Shown: positions 43,729-52,644 of the stretch, one piece after another
Layout of the letters: every line of letters starts with the position of its first letter
Numbering within the stretch: position 1 is the first letter of the stretch
DNA from: Paraburkholderia franconis
GTDB lineage: Bacteria; Pseudomonadota; Gammaproteobacteria; Burkholderiales; Burkholderiaceae
DNA length: 64,000 nt
Direction: 5' to 3'
Assembly (NCBI RefSeq): GCF_009362735.1
Contig: NZ_WHNP01000030.1
Coordinates: 1 to 64,000, forward strand
Notes under the pieces: generated by a model
What the model was told of the DNA's origin: nothing
Database searches by the model: none
Seen by the model: only the letters and a program-made list of their open reading frames with translations
Translations under genes and position numbers: made by a program

Positions 43729-44868
43729 ATGAAAAAACCGTTATTGGCCTGTCTACTCGTGGCGACGGCCGTAATCGCCGGATGCGGCGGAGGAGACAAC
43801 TCCAGCACGACGCCGACTGCAGCGACACCCACCCCGCCCAAGCTGCTGACCAACATTGCCGTGCCCAATGCATCGAGCCCGGCGTTCAGCTTCGACATCG
43901 GCTATGTCGAAGCGGGCAAATACTATCTGGCCGACCGCAACAACAAATCCGTCGATGTCGTCGATACGAAATCGAATGCGTTGATTGCGCAGATTCAAGG
44001 CGGCTTCACCGGCGTGGGCGCGACGACCGATGCTTCGGGACCTGACGGTATCGTGGGCATCACGGGAGCGAATACGCTGTATGTCGGCGACGTGGATTCC
44101 GTGAAGATCGTCGATACGTCCGCGATGAAAACGGTCAAGACGATCGCCATCAGCACTACGGGCTCGCGCGTCGACGAAGGCTGCTACGATCCCGACGACC
44201 ATCTCGTGATGTTCGCAAGCCCCGGCGAGTCGCCGCCGTACGTGACCTTCATCTCGACGACGACACAAGCCGTCGTATCGAAACTGGTCTTCAGCGGTTC
44301 TTCGGGACTCGAGGCATGCACCTACGATCCGGCCTCGAAGAACTTCCTGATCAATAACGATGGAACAGCGGCCAATCCCGACGGCGAACTCGACGTCATT
44401 ACCGCGAGTTCCGTCACAGCGGGTGCGCCGATCGTCAGCAAGTCGTTTCCGCTCGGCAAATGCGGGCCTTCCGGCATTGCGCTCGGCCCTAACAGCGACG
44501 TGCTGATCGGTTGCGATCCGTCCGCGGGCGATCCGTTGATCACGCTGATACTCGACCGCAACACGGGTGCTCAACTCGCATCGATTCCATTTGGCGGCGT
44601 GGATCAGGTGACATACGATCCCGCGTCGAATCGCTATTTCCTGCCGGCACGCCACTATGTAACGAGTGGCACGGCTGCATCATCGGGCTTCAGTCCGCAG
44701 ATGGGCGTGATCGACGGCGCGACGCGCAAGTTGCTCTTCACGGTCGCAGTGGGAACAGGCGCGCATTCGGTCGCTGTGGATAGCAGCCTCGGTCAGGTCT
44801 ATGTGCCTTATCAGCCTGGCGCCGCGGCATTCCCGAATGGCGGCATTTCGGTGTTCTCGACGAAGTGA
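43729..44868 (+). CDS. Lipoprotein with beta-propeller-like sequence
   Basis: The 379-residue product starts at ATG 43729 behind AAGGAG. A lipobox VIAGC is at residues 15-19, followed by GGGDNSSTTPTAA, a flexible linker. The rest has propeller-like repeats of the YVTN/NHL kind: YYLADRNNKSVDVVDTKSNA, TLYVGDVDSVKIVDTSAMKT, and DSSLGQVYVPYQPG, each a strand-turn-strand blade. Such proteins often bind ligands or partners at the cell surface. No catalytic motif was seen. It is separated from its neighbours by hairpins and is probably monocistronic. Confidence 0.8.
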   Translation: MKKPLLACLLVATAVIAGCGGGDNSSTTPTAATPTPPKLLTNIAVPNASSPAFSFDIGYVEAGKYYLADRNNKSVDVVDTKSNALIAQIQGGFTGVGATTDASGPDGIVGITGANTLYVGDVDSVKIVDTSAMKTVKTIAISTTGSRVDEGCYDPDDHLVMFASPGESPPYVTFISTTTQAVVSKLVFSGSSGLEACTYDPASKNFLINNDGTAANPDGELDVITASSVTAGAPIVSKSFPLGKCGPSGIALGPNSDVLIGCDPSAGDPLITLILDRNTGAQLASIPFGGVDQVTYDPASNRYFLPARHYVTSGTAASSGFSPQMGVIDGATRKLLFTVAVGTGAHSVAVDSSLGQVYVPYQPGAAAFPNGGISVFSTK

Positions 44869-44870
44869 TC

Positions 44871-44901
44871 ATTGAGGCGGCCCTGCATGGGTCGCCTCAA
44901 T
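44871..44901 (+). terminator. Hairpin after the lipoprotein gene
   Basis: ATTGAGGCG (44871-44879) pairs perfectly with CGCCTCAAT (44893-44901). It starts two bases after the stop codon but has no U-run. Confidence 0.4.
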
Positions 44902-44924
44902 GTGCAGTGTGCACAATCACCCAC

Positions 44925-44973
44925 TGAAAAGAAAAAGACGTGCGGCAGACAAATCAAACAGACGCCGCACGTC
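44925..44973 (-). terminator. Minus-strand terminator of the phosphodiesterase-family gene
   Basis: GCCGCACGTC (44964-44973) pairs with GACGTGCGGC (44937-44946), 10 perfect base pairs. On the minus strand it is followed by a TTTTTCTTTT run. It lies 20 bases beyond the stop at 44994. Confidence 0.85.
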
Positions 44974-44993
44974 AACCGGACTATCGATGACGA

Positions 44994-46652
44994 TCAGTTG
45001 TTGGCGTCAATTCCGGGCAAAGCCGGCGTGCCCTCGACCTTGACGGAGTGCAGTTTGTTCGGGTTCAGTCCCAGTGCGCGAAGAATGGTCGGCGCGACCT
45101 GCGTCGTCGTCACACGGCGCCCGATGCGCTCACCGTGAAAGCGACCATCAGGGAACGACACGACCAGGCCGAGGTGACTGTCATCCGGTGCATTGCCGCC
45201 GTGCTCTTCATCCTTGGTCTTGCTCGACGTGTAGATCACGCCGGGATTCGGCTGCACGATGATGTCGGGCGTCCGGCCATTCGACGGATCACCGAACATC
45301 GCCGCGAGGCGCGGTCCCGACAGGATGTACGCCTGCGGGCCGTCCGCGCAGATGCCCGGCGCGTTGCAACTCAGATTCGCCTTGAGCGTCGCGACGGCCG
45401 CCTGCACCTGGCTCTGGTCGCGCAACCAGATGAGCCCGACGTCATCGGTCTGCACGAGGCCCGTTCCGACCAGACCCGTTCCATCGTTCAGCGCCTTGGC
45501 GTTGTTGTTCTGACCAAAGTTGCCGTTCGGATCGAGGTAGTTGTTCGCTTTGAGCAGCGCCGTCACCGTATCGCCGTTCTTGACGAGCTTCGTATGGTCG
45601 GTCGGCGATTGTCCGTGCTTCGCTGTCACGATCATCATCGTCGAACTCGCGAGATTGCGCGCCTTCAACTCCGCGACCATCTTGCCGAGCGCATCATCCA
45701 CGTAGGCGATTGCCGCCGTTACCTGCGGACCAGGCGTGAAGCTCGCATCGAGATAACCGCCACCCGTTGCGACCGTCGCCTTTTGCGCAACGCTCAACGT
45801 CTGGAAGTTCGTGCCGAACAGAGTCGGCACGGGCGCATTGCGCTTTCCCGTCGAATCCTTGCCGTCTATTTCGTTGATGATCGAGTCGACGTGGAAGTTA
45901 TCGAAGATCTCCGTGTTCTGATAGGCATCGGTATAGTCCTTGCCTGTCGCCGGATTGATCGAATTGATTTCAGTGCGGGAAAGATCGTCGACACCACGGC
46001 CGGAGGGTCCATTCAACCAGTCATAACCCCACGCGTGCTTGTCGGCCCATGCAGTGCGCGAGTCGCGCACGTGCTGCTTCACGACTTCGAAAATCGTATT
46101 CGTCTTGATGTAGTCATGCGGATAAACGGGCACGCACTTGTTGCCGACCTTCGCGTGCGGAATCGCATCGGGATTGAATGCGCCGCCGCCATCGAGATGA
46201 ATCAGCGCCCCGCCGCCTTGCGCGTCGATACCCGTCGTTTCATCGAACACGACGTTCCAGCCTTGCTTGCCCGTGCAACCGGTATCCGCAGGCGCGTACA
46301 AGGTGCGGTCGTAGGACACGTCATAGAAGAGCCCTGCCGACTTCGGTGATCCGCCCGTGACCAGCGCGGCGAGACCCGGGAATGAGTCCGATAAGCCCGG
46401 CGTATAGGCATTCGTATAAGTCACACCCGACTTCGCCAGCAGCGCGAGGTTCGGGCAAGTATTCGCGCCGATGCATCGCGCCACGTCCTGCTCATGCAAA
46501 CCATCGACACTGATCAGCAGCACATGCTTGATTGCATTGCCCTGGTTGCCTTGATCATGATCTTGCGCGTTGTCCGCTTGCGCGGCCCCTGCCGGCAAAA
46601 TCACCGAACCCAATAAGGCACCCGCTCCAACCCATCTGAAGAGACGATTCAT
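44994..46652 (-). CDS. Exported alkaline phosphatase-superfamily (nucleotide pyrophosphatase/phosphodiesterase-like) protein
   Basis: The 552-residue protein has a Sec signal (WVGAGALLGSVILPAGAAQA) and alkaline-phosphatase-superfamily motifs. HVLLISVDGLHEQD carries a metal aspartate near residue 50. TYTNAYTPGLSDSFPGLAAL carries the nucleophile threonine/serine region, and MMIVTAKHGQSPTDHTKLV and the C-terminal HLGLVVSF region carry further metal ligands. It probably hydrolyses phosphodiesters or phosphonates in the periplasm. It is convergent with the lipoprotein gene and ends at a strong terminator. The exact substrate is unknown. Confidence 0.85.
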   Translation of the reverse strand: MNRLFRWVGAGALLGSVILPAGAAQADNAQDHDQGNQGNAIKHVLLISVDGLHEQDVARCIGANTCPNLALLAKSGVTYTNAYTPGLSDSFPGLAALVTGGSPKSAGLFYDVSYDRTLYAPADTGCTGKQGWNVVFDETTGIDAQGGGALIHLDGGGAFNPDAIPHAKVGNKCVPVYPHDYIKTNTIFEVVKQHVRDSRTAWADKHAWGYDWLNGPSGRGVDDLSRTEINSINPATGKDYTDAYQNTEIFDNFHVDSIINEIDGKDSTGKRNAPVPTLFGTNFQTLSVAQKATVATGGGYLDASFTPGPQVTAAIAYVDDALGKMVAELKARNLASSTMMIVTAKHGQSPTDHTKLVKNGDTVTALLKANNYLDPNGNFGQNNNAKALNDGTGLVGTGLVQTDDVGLIWLRDQSQVQAAVATLKANLSCNAPGICADGPQAYILSGPRLAAMFGDPSNGRTPDIIVQPNPGVIYTSSKTKDEEHGGNAPDDSHLGLVVSFPDGRFHGERIGRRVTTTQVAPTILRALGLNPNKLHSVKVEGTPALPGIDANN

Positions 46653-46883
46653 TGTTCACCTCGCGTGATGTCCAGTCCAGATTACCAATCGTTACGGCAG
46701 CGGTAATGTGCACGTTCAATGCGACCTCACGATGAAGCGCGGCTTTCGTTTTGCCCCAGGGTTGAGAATAGAAATCAGATTATCGAGTCCGGAAACTGGC
46801 TTTGATTTGCGTCCGCATTTCGCAGCCATTCGTGATTTTCTCGTCATCGCATGAATGCGATTGAAGTAAACAGAGAACCCGGC

Positions 46884-47042
46884 TTACCTCCGCACGCGCG
46901 AAAAACGACACCAGCTATGATGATCGAGATTTTTCAGTAATTCCGCGCGCAATCGCTCGCGACGGTAGTGCTGCACCATCGACAGCAACGCAAACAGCAG
47001 CACGGACGCGCCTAGCGCGATTGCAATCCATGTTTCGTTCAT
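46884..47042 (-). CDS. Small single-span membrane protein (52 residues)
   Basis: ATG 47042 is preceded by AGGGG with 7-base spacing. The product begins MNETWIAIALGASVLLFALL, one membrane helix, followed by HYRRERLRAELLKNLDHHSW and a basic C-terminus ending CRFSRVRR. The positively charged tail suggests that the C-terminus stays in the cytoplasm. I know no family. The strong ribosome site and clean topology favour a real small gene, but coding status is not proven. Confidence 0.5.
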   Translation of the reverse strand: MNETWIAIALGASVLLFALLSMVQHYRRERLRAELLKNLDHHSWCRFSRVRR

Positions 47043-47343
47043 TGCTATCCCCTGTAGCAAACACTCTCGCAGTACTTTGCCGCACGGTCAAAGCGGGCAT
47101 TGACCCGACTTCGGACAGTTAGCGGCGTTCGTGCACTGCTCGAATACGAGTTCGCGGTATCGGCCCGCATCACGATCTGCGGGTGTCCGTGGCCCGAAAG
47201 TCCGGTTCACGACGACGACTCGGTTCGTGCACCGGCATTGATACAACTGTTGTTTTGTCTCCACCACTTCTTCCTTCTTGACAGGCCCTCGGTCCGCTTT
47301 ATTCGCTTCGGGCGGGGCCTTTGCTCTAGACGCTTTCTTTCGA
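47043..47343. other. Intergenic region, nothing recognised
   Basis: It lies between the small membrane protein gene and the phaB stop. Frames here are short and show no coding character. Confidence 0.4.
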
Positions 47344-48087
47344 TCAGTTCATATGCTGGCCGCCATTCACGGCCAGATTTGCACCCGTGATGAATCCCGC
47401 GTCGTCCGAGCAGAGGAACGCGACGAGCGCGGCCACTTCTTCCGGCTTGCCGAGACGGCCAGCGGGAATCTGCGGGAGGATCCTGGTGTCGAGGACTTCC
47501 TGCGGAATGGCCGTGACCATCTTCGTTGCGAGATAACCGGGTGAAATCGTGTTGACGGTCACGCCCTTGCGCGCCACTTCGAGCGCCAGCGACTTCGTGA
47601 AGCCGTGCATGCCCGCTTTCGCCGCTGCGTAGTTGGTCTGCCCGACCGAGCCCTTCGAGCCATTCACCGAAGAAATGTTGATCACGCGTCCCCAGCCGCG
47701 CTCCACCATCATTTCGCACAGCGGCTTCGTCATGTTGAAGACGGAATCGAGATTCGTGCGCATGACGGCGTCCCAGTTCACCTTGTCGAGCTTGCGCAGC
47801 GTCATGTCGCGCGTGATGCCGGCATTGTTCACGAGGATGTCGACGGGACCGATCTCTGCCGTAATCTTCGCCACGCACTCGTGACACGAGTCATAGTCGG
47901 CGACATCGACGGGAACGGCATAGAATGCGCGGCCAGCCTTTTCCATTGCGGCAAGCCACTCGTCCGCACCCTTGTTGCTCGGCGAATACGTAACGATCAC
48001 GCGATAGCCGGCGTCGTGCAGACGAATACTGATGGCCTCGCCAAGACCGCCCATGCCACCCGTTACCAAAGCAATTCGATTAGTCAT
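47344..48087 (-). CDS. phaB: Acetoacetyl-CoA reductase
   Basis: ATG 48087 gives 247 residues; a GTG nine bases upstream is an alternative. It is a classical short-chain dehydrogenase: NADPH site RIALVTGGMGGLGEAI, NNAG motif VDILVNNAGITRDMTLRKLD, catalytic SSVNGSKGSVGQTNYAAAKA (S, YxxxK) and the PhaB-like ending FITGANLAVNGGQHMN. The GITRD segment separates PhaB from FabG-like enzymes. It supplies (R)-3-hydroxybutyryl-CoA for PHB synthesis. A phasin gene lies upstream on the same strand, while phaC and phaA are not in the window, so it may be one of several copies. Confidence 0.92.
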   Translation of the reverse strand: MTNRIALVTGGMGGLGEAISIRLHDAGYRVIVTYSPSNKGADEWLAAMEKAGRAFYAVPVDVADYDSCHECVAKITAEIGPVDILVNNAGITRDMTLRKLDKVNWDAVMRTNLDSVFNMTKPLCEMMVERGWGRVINISSVNGSKGSVGQTNYAAAKAGMHGFTKSLALEVARKGVTVNTISPGYLATKMVTAIPQEVLDTRILPQIPAGRLGKPEEVAALVAFLCSDDAGFITGANLAVNGGQHMN

Positions 48088-48444
48088 CCTTTGCACCTAT
48101 CAGACATTCATTGCGAAACTTCCCGATCGTCAATGACTGGTTCGCAGTTGCAGCCGTTGACTGGTCTCCCCGACTGATCCTTTTATTCCGGCCGTTCGCT
48201 TTGCATTGGCCTGCGCGTTCGCTATTCGTTGCGACGTCGCGTGTCGGTGGTTGCTGCGGCGTGAGCCGCGCGCATCGGTTGATTCGAAAGAGCCCATCGA
48301 GCCGTTTCCGGCTCGCGGACCGCTTCTGATATCTGCTTCTGGTAATTCGCAATCAAATTGCACTGCGTGAATAGGCAATACATGATGCGTGTGTCATGCA
48401 GGCGACACCGCGTGCATTGCGCAAGCAACGCAGGATTCGTAGTA
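48088..48444. other. Leader region between phasin and phaB
   Basis: 357 bases without a credible gene. Any phaB promoter lies here; I could not pick out a convincing -35/-10 pair or regulatory dyad. Confidence 0.35.
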
Positions 48445-48963
48445 TTAATCGACAACCGCCTTGCGGGGACGGCTGGTAGGCACGGGACGGTCGGCGCGCG
48501 CGGCCGCGATCGCCTGTTCGGTTTCCTGCCGGGCAGCTGCTTCGGAATTCGGCGCTGCCGACAGCATCGTCTGGAATACCGACGTCAGCGGCACCGAGGC
48601 TGCATTGGCGCGGCATTGGAACGCTTCCACGATGGACCGCGCCAGTACTTCATTCTTCCCGGCCTGCGCGTGCGCCACGTCCTGCAGGCTGCCGTTCAGG
48701 CGCGAAACGATGCGGCCCAATTCGGTGCTGTAGTCCGCAAATAGTCTTACCAGTTCGCTCGCCGTATTCCATTGAAATGCGGTGCGAGTACTGCCGATCG
48801 TGCTCAGGCTTTTCAGTACCTCGTTGTTCGCGGCGCTGATCGTGCGCAGATTGAGTTCCGCGACCGATTGCAGTTCCTGAACGACGGGATTGGCCCACGC
48901 GTTGAGAGCGGAGATTCCCGACTCCCACGCCGAAATGACACCTTCGGAATTCCGAATGCTCAT
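48445..48963 (-). CDS. Phasin-family protein
   Basis: ATG 48963 has GGAG 8 bases upstream; 172 residues. The helical, low-cysteine sequence has a phasin-like central part (AELNLRTISAANNEVLKSLS, GSLQDVAHAQAGKNEVLARS) and a Pro/Arg-rich C-terminus (RADRPVPTSRPRKAVVD) of the kind that touches DNA or polymer in related proteins. Phasins coat PHB granules. Its position before phaB supports the assignment. It is divergent from the N-terminal pattern of PhaP1, so it may be an accessory phasin. Confidence 0.8.
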   Translation of the reverse strand: MSIRNSEGVISAWESGISALNAWANPVVQELQSVAELNLRTISAANNEVLKSLSTIGSTRTAFQWNTASELVRLFADYSTELGRIVSRLNGSLQDVAHAQAGKNEVLARSIVEAFQCRANAASVPLTSVFQTMLSAAPNSEAAARQETEQAIAAARADRPVPTSRPRKAVVD

Positions 48964-49346
48964 TGACGAGACTCCATTAGTATTACTAAGTCCTTAGATG
49001 TCGCATGCACAGCGGGGCCGCACTGTGTCATGCGATTCGCATGAGTGTTCGTAATTAAGTGGTTGCTTGTGCGAAGCACCATTAGAACCGACATTCTAAA
49101 CACATCATTTGACAATTTTTAAACAGTCTTGTCGGTAGTTACCCTGGGTTGTCGCTTGGCGTTTCTAGCGTTCTCGCGATCGAACCCCTAAACCGCATCG
49201 CTTGCCGTACGAGTGCTCAGCAACCATTTACCTCACAACGTGATATACACTGGAAACGGCGAGGGTTCATCTCGCGCCGAAGGACGGCAATGTCAGGGGC
49301 CCTCGGAAGTGACTTTCGAATGGCCCGTGAGTGAGGGAGTCTCAAA
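48964..49346. other. Divergent intergenic region (phasin / universal stress protein)
   Basis: The 383 bases separate two divergent genes and must hold both promoters. A TTGACA at about 49109-49115 is a plausible -35, but I see no good -10 at the right distance. No FNR/ANR-type dyad was found. Confidence 0.35.
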
Positions 49347-49793
49347 GTGATCCCGTTCAAACGCATTCTGCTGTGCTACGACGGCACGCCCGAAGGACGT
49401 CGTGCGCTTCGCAGTGGAGCCGCGCTTGCACATCAGCTCGGAGCCGAAACGCATCTGCTTTCGGTCGTGGATTCGTCGTGGTGGTCGAGCGGGTACGACG
49501 TTCTTTCTTCGATGGCCTTCGAAATCGACGAGCAGGCCGCACGCAACGTCTTGAGCGACGGCATCGAGCGGTTATCGGCGTGCGGCGTGAACGCGACGGG
49601 ACATTTCTGCGTAGGCGACCCCGTTGATCGCATTGCGACGATGGCCGACAAACTTCGCGCCGACCTCATCGTGATCGGACATCATCACCTCGGACCTTTC
49701 GCGCGCTGGTGGACGGGCGAGCGGCATGCGCAACTGCTGGATCGCGTCGGTTGCGGCATTCTCTTCGAAGTTTCGCCGGATAGCGCTCCATGA
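49347..49793 (+). CDS. Universal stress protein (UspA family)
   Basis: GTG 49347 follows GAGGGAG with 7-base spacing; 148 residues. The fold begins FKRILLCYDGTPEGRRALRS (strand 1 and the ATP-contacting aspartate). It continues with ADLIVIGHHHLGPFARWWTG, where the family ATP loop is GxxGxxxxxxxxG; here GHHHLGPFARWWTG keeps only part of it. Binding of ATP is therefore uncertain. Such proteins accumulate under starvation or low oxygen. It pairs in the locus with another Usp gene, PHB genes and a DUF1840 gene. Confidence 0.88.
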   Translation: MIPFKRILLCYDGTPEGRRALRSGAALAHQLGAETHLLSVVDSSWWSSGYDVLSSMAFEIDEQAARNVLSDGIERLSACGVNATGHFCVGDPVDRIATMADKLRADLIVIGHHHLGPFARWWTGERHAQLLDRVGCGILFEVSPDSAP

Positions 49794-49820
49794 ATCGCCA
49801 CGGGGCACGCACAACGGGTG

Positions 49821-50129
49821 CTAAAGCCCCCACAGAATATCGGCGTCCTGCCGCTTTGCTTCGCGCAGCATGTCGAGAAACGGCCATGCGCGTTGTGAGA
49901 GACCCGGCTTGTGATGATCGGCATGGGATGCCGGCGTTTCGTAGACCGTACCGGACTGAGCATCGTCTTCGATTGCAGCTTCGAGACGCCGGATCGCTTC
50001 CGGCAAATCGTCATGCACGATCACACCCTGACGGTCGAGACGCTTGCCGATCAACCCGAGCAGATACTGCGCGAGGTCGCGAAGCATGACGACATCCGGT
50101 GTTGCTGGTGACTGGAAGGTGACGAGCAA
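49821..50129 (-). CDS. DUF1840-family protein with TTG start
   Basis: The frame is open well upstream, but family sequence starts at LVTFQSPATPDVVMLRDLAQ. I therefore choose TTG 50129, which has GGGGAG 5-6 bases before it; 102 residues. Further family features are GLIGKRLDRQGVIVHDDLPE, AIRRLEAAI and the C-terminal GLSQRAWPFLDMLREAKRQD-type ending, where DUF1840 proteins show RAxPLLxML. It is cytosolic and of unknown role. The hairpin just upstream overlaps the ribosome site. Confidence 0.8.
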   Translation of the reverse strand: MLVTFQSPATPDVVMLRDLAQYLLGLIGKRLDRQGVIVHDDLPEAIRRLEAAIEDDAQSGTVYETPASHADHHKPGLSQRAWPFLDMLREAKRQDADILWGL

Positions 50130-50409
50130 GGCTACTCCCCTGTAAAAAAGCAGGGCCTTCGTAGCGGTTGCCTTGATGCGGAGACTGCTCTCTTCTCCAT
50201 GGAGGTATTGGATCTTGCCGTGCGGACTATTCCCGTCCGTACCGACAGCAAAGTCCCCGCTCATCCGACAGCCGCTCGAAGGCTTCATTTCATTTTATAT
50301 CATGTTGTGATCCATTCAAGCGGGCATGGATATGACGCTTCAACGCGCGTCCGTTGCTCAGACGTAAGCACGCGGCGAAAAGGCGGGGGTACCGAAGCAC
50401 GCGTTGCGT

Positions 50410-50895
50410 TCAGAAGAACGAGGCGTCTTCCGTCGAACGTTGTTCGCTCTTTGTGCGACGCTTCTTCACCGACGCCGGATCGCGCACGATCGTCACGGCA
50501 CACGGCGCATAGGCAAGCACCTGGCGCGCGACCGAGCCGATCAGCCAGCGGTCGAACGGCGTGTGTCCGCGATGGCCGACGACGAGATGATCGATACCGT
50601 GCTGCTCGGTGTAGAGCACGATCTCCTTCGCCGGCTGCCCGACCACGAGATCGAATTCGGCCTGTTCGCCGGAGGACGCGAGCTTCGCCTTGATGTCGTC
50701 GAGCACTTCATTGGCGTGGCGCAACTCGTAGTCGATCATTTCCTTTCTTTCCAGCTCTATCGCACCCCAATCGGGCGCGCGCGCCACGACGAGAACGTGC
50801 AACCGCGCGTCGAAGCGCTTCGCGAGATCGACCGCGAAAGTGACGGCATGTCGCGCGGACGGCGACCCGTCATAGCCTACGAGTACGTTCTGCAT
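50410..50895 (-). CDS. Universal stress protein (UspA family), ATP-binding type
   Basis: The 161-residue protein has MQNVLVGYDGSPSARHAVTF at its start and the complete ATP loop HLVVGHRGHTPFDRWLIGSV (G-x-R-G then nine residues then G-S), followed by ARQVLAYAPCAVTIVRD. This is the ATP-binding Usp class, unlike the neighbour at 49347. A short basic C-terminal tail (KKRRTKSEQRS) extends beyond the fold. It may act in stress or low-oxygen survival. Confidence 0.9.
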   Translation of the reverse strand: MQNVLVGYDGSPSARHAVTFAVDLAKRFDARLHVLVVARAPDWGAIELERKEMIDYELRHANEVLDDIKAKLASSGEQAEFDLVVGQPAKEIVLYTEQHGIDHLVVGHRGHTPFDRWLIGSVARQVLAYAPCAVTIVRDPASVKKRRTKSEQRSTEDASFF

Positions 50896-51034
50896 GATCT
50901 GCTCCCATCGGGTTCGAGCCGGAAGAGGCTTCGCTTGACCAGCGTCCGTTCATCGATTCCGTGCAAGCGCATTTGATTATGTCCATGGCTTGCCGCATGA
51001 CTCGTTGCGGAAGGCGCCGACGCTTGCGGCCGGA

Positions 51035-51220
51035 TCAGTTGTCGTCGCTTCGGCTCGGAAGATGCTCGTGAGGCACAGGCTCGGCCGCGTCGGCATCGAC
51101 CCGATCGGCGTCTTTGGTTTTCGCCGGGGCGTGCGCGGCCGCTTTGCGCTTCGTGCCGGTTGGGGATTGCGCGGGGTCGAGAGGCTTGTCAGTCGGCTCA
51201 GCGGACGGCTTGGAGGGCAT
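51035..51220 (-). CDS. Small disordered hydrophilic protein
   Basis: ATG 51220 follows AGGAG with 7-base spacing; 61 residues. The sequence is almost entirely Pro/Ala/Lys/Asp/Ser (KPSAEPTDKPLDPAQSPTGT) and is expected to be unfolded, with a basic middle (KRKAAAHAPAKTK) and an acidic end. Such peptides are frequent in Burkholderia near stress genes. No function is known to me. Confidence 0.55.
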   Translation of the reverse strand: MPSKPSAEPTDKPLDPAQSPTGTKRKAAAHAPAKTKDADRVDADAAEPVPHEHLPSRSDDN

Positions 51221-51397
51221 GGTGTACTCCTGAGCTGATGGATACTGTCATTACCATGATAGGACGCATTGAAGCTCCCCGGTTACATGCGTTTTGCGGC
51301 AGTGCGCAAATGACGAATCGAATAGACTAATCGCTCTCGCTCATACGGCCTGATCGAACCCGATCCAGTCCCACCCATTTCCGACGAGGACACATCT

Positions 51398-52477
51398 ATG
51401 ACCCGTAACTACCGCATCGCAGTGATTCCCGGCGACGGCATCGGCAAGGAAGTGATGCCCGAAGCGCTGCGTGCGCTCGACATCGTCAGCAAGCGCTACG
51501 GCATCGGCCTCACGTATCAGCACATCGAGTGGGCCAGTTGCGACTACTACGCCCAGCACGGCCAGATGATGCCGGACGACTGGAAGGCGCAGCTCGATGG
51601 CGTCGATGCGATCCTGTTCGGTGCGGTCGGATGGCCCGCCACCGTGCCCGATCACATCTCGCTGTGGGGCTCGCTGCTCAAGTTCCGCCGCGAGTTCGAC
51701 CAGTACATCAACCTGCGTCCGGCGCGTCTGTTCGATGGCGTGCCGTCGCCGCTCGCTGGCCGCAAGGCGGGCGACATCGACTTCATGATCGTGCGCGAGA
51801 ACACGGAGGGCGAGTATTCGTCGGTGGGCGGCACGATGTTCGAAGGCACCGAGCGCGAATTCGTGATGCAGCAGTCGATCTTCACGCGCAAAGGCTCCGA
51901 GCGCGTGCTGAAGTTCGCATTCGATCTCGCGCAGCGCCGTGCGAAGAAGATCACAGTGGCGACGAAGAGCAACGGCATCTCGATCAGCATGCCGTGGTGG
52001 GACGCGCGCGCCGCCGAAATGGCCGCGCGTTATCCCGACGTCGCGTGGGACAAACAGCACATCGACATTCTGTGCGCGCGTTTCGTGCTGAACCCCGACC
52101 GCTTCGACGTGGTGGTCGCGACCAATCTGTTCGGCGACATCCTCTCGGATCTAGGCCCAGCCTGCACGGGCACGATCGGCATTGCGCCGTCGGCGAACAT
52201 GAACCCCGAACGCGCGTTCCCGTCGCTGTTCGAACCCGTGCACGGCTCCGCGCCCGATATCGCGGGCAAGGGTATCGCCAATCCGGTCGCGATGATCTGG
52301 TCGGCAGCAATGATGCTCGACTTTCTCGGCAACGGACAGGGCAAGGAACGGGAAGCGCACGACGCGATTCTCGACGCCATCGAAGGTGTGCTGAAGGACG
52401 GCCCGCACACGGGTGATCTTGGCGGCAAGGCCAACACGGCGGAAGTGGGCGCCGCGATTGCGCATCGGCTTGCGTGA
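51398..52477 (+). CDS. Tartrate dehydrogenase-type decarboxylating dehydrogenase
   Basis: The 359-residue protein belongs to the isocitrate/isopropylmalate dehydrogenase family: RIAVIPGDGIGKEVMPEALR, then LLKFRREFDQYINLRPARLF (the three substrate arginines), DFMIVRENTEGEYSSVGGTM, VVVATNLFGDILSDLGPACT (metal aspartates) and LFEPVHGSAPDIAGKGIANP. The GAVGWPATVPDHISLWGSLL segment matches tartrate dehydrogenases (TtuC) rather than LeuB. It oxidises tartrate or D-malate with NAD. A LysR regulator and an ACS-type MFS carrier follow, a likely tartrate or hydroxy-acid unit. Confidence 0.88.
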   Translation: MTRNYRIAVIPGDGIGKEVMPEALRALDIVSKRYGIGLTYQHIEWASCDYYAQHGQMMPDDWKAQLDGVDAILFGAVGWPATVPDHISLWGSLLKFRREFDQYINLRPARLFDGVPSPLAGRKAGDIDFMIVRENTEGEYSSVGGTMFEGTEREFVMQQSIFTRKGSERVLKFAFDLAQRRAKKITVATKSNGISISMPWWDARAAEMAARYPDVAWDKQHIDILCARFVLNPDRFDVVVATNLFGDILSDLGPACTGTIGIAPSANMNPERAFPSLFEPVHGSAPDIAGKGIANPVAMIWSAAMMLDFLGNGQGKEREAHDAILDAIEGVLKDGPHTGDLGGKANTAEVGAAIAHRLA

Positions 52478-52644
52478 TTGCACCCGATTGAACTACATTC
52501 GCGCGCGAGTGCTCTTATGACAGAGGACGCGCGCCGGGAAAATTGATTCGCGGCGGCGAATTCATCGACACGCGATCGCTCGCGCGCGGCAGGCGGCGGG
52601 CGCATCGCGACAGCGATTTCCAACCCGATGGATCGGGCATCATC

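Noticed and set aside
45048..46349. Plus-strand 433-codon frame opposite the phosphodiesterase-family gene
   Set aside because: Antisense shadow with no recognisable sequence; the minus strand encodes a signal peptide and metal-site motifs.
51398..52477. Isopropylmalate dehydrogenase (leuB)
   Set aside because: The substrate-loop sequence (PATVPDHISLWGSLLKFRREFD) fits tartrate/D-malate dehydrogenases, and no leuC/leuD genes are adjacent.
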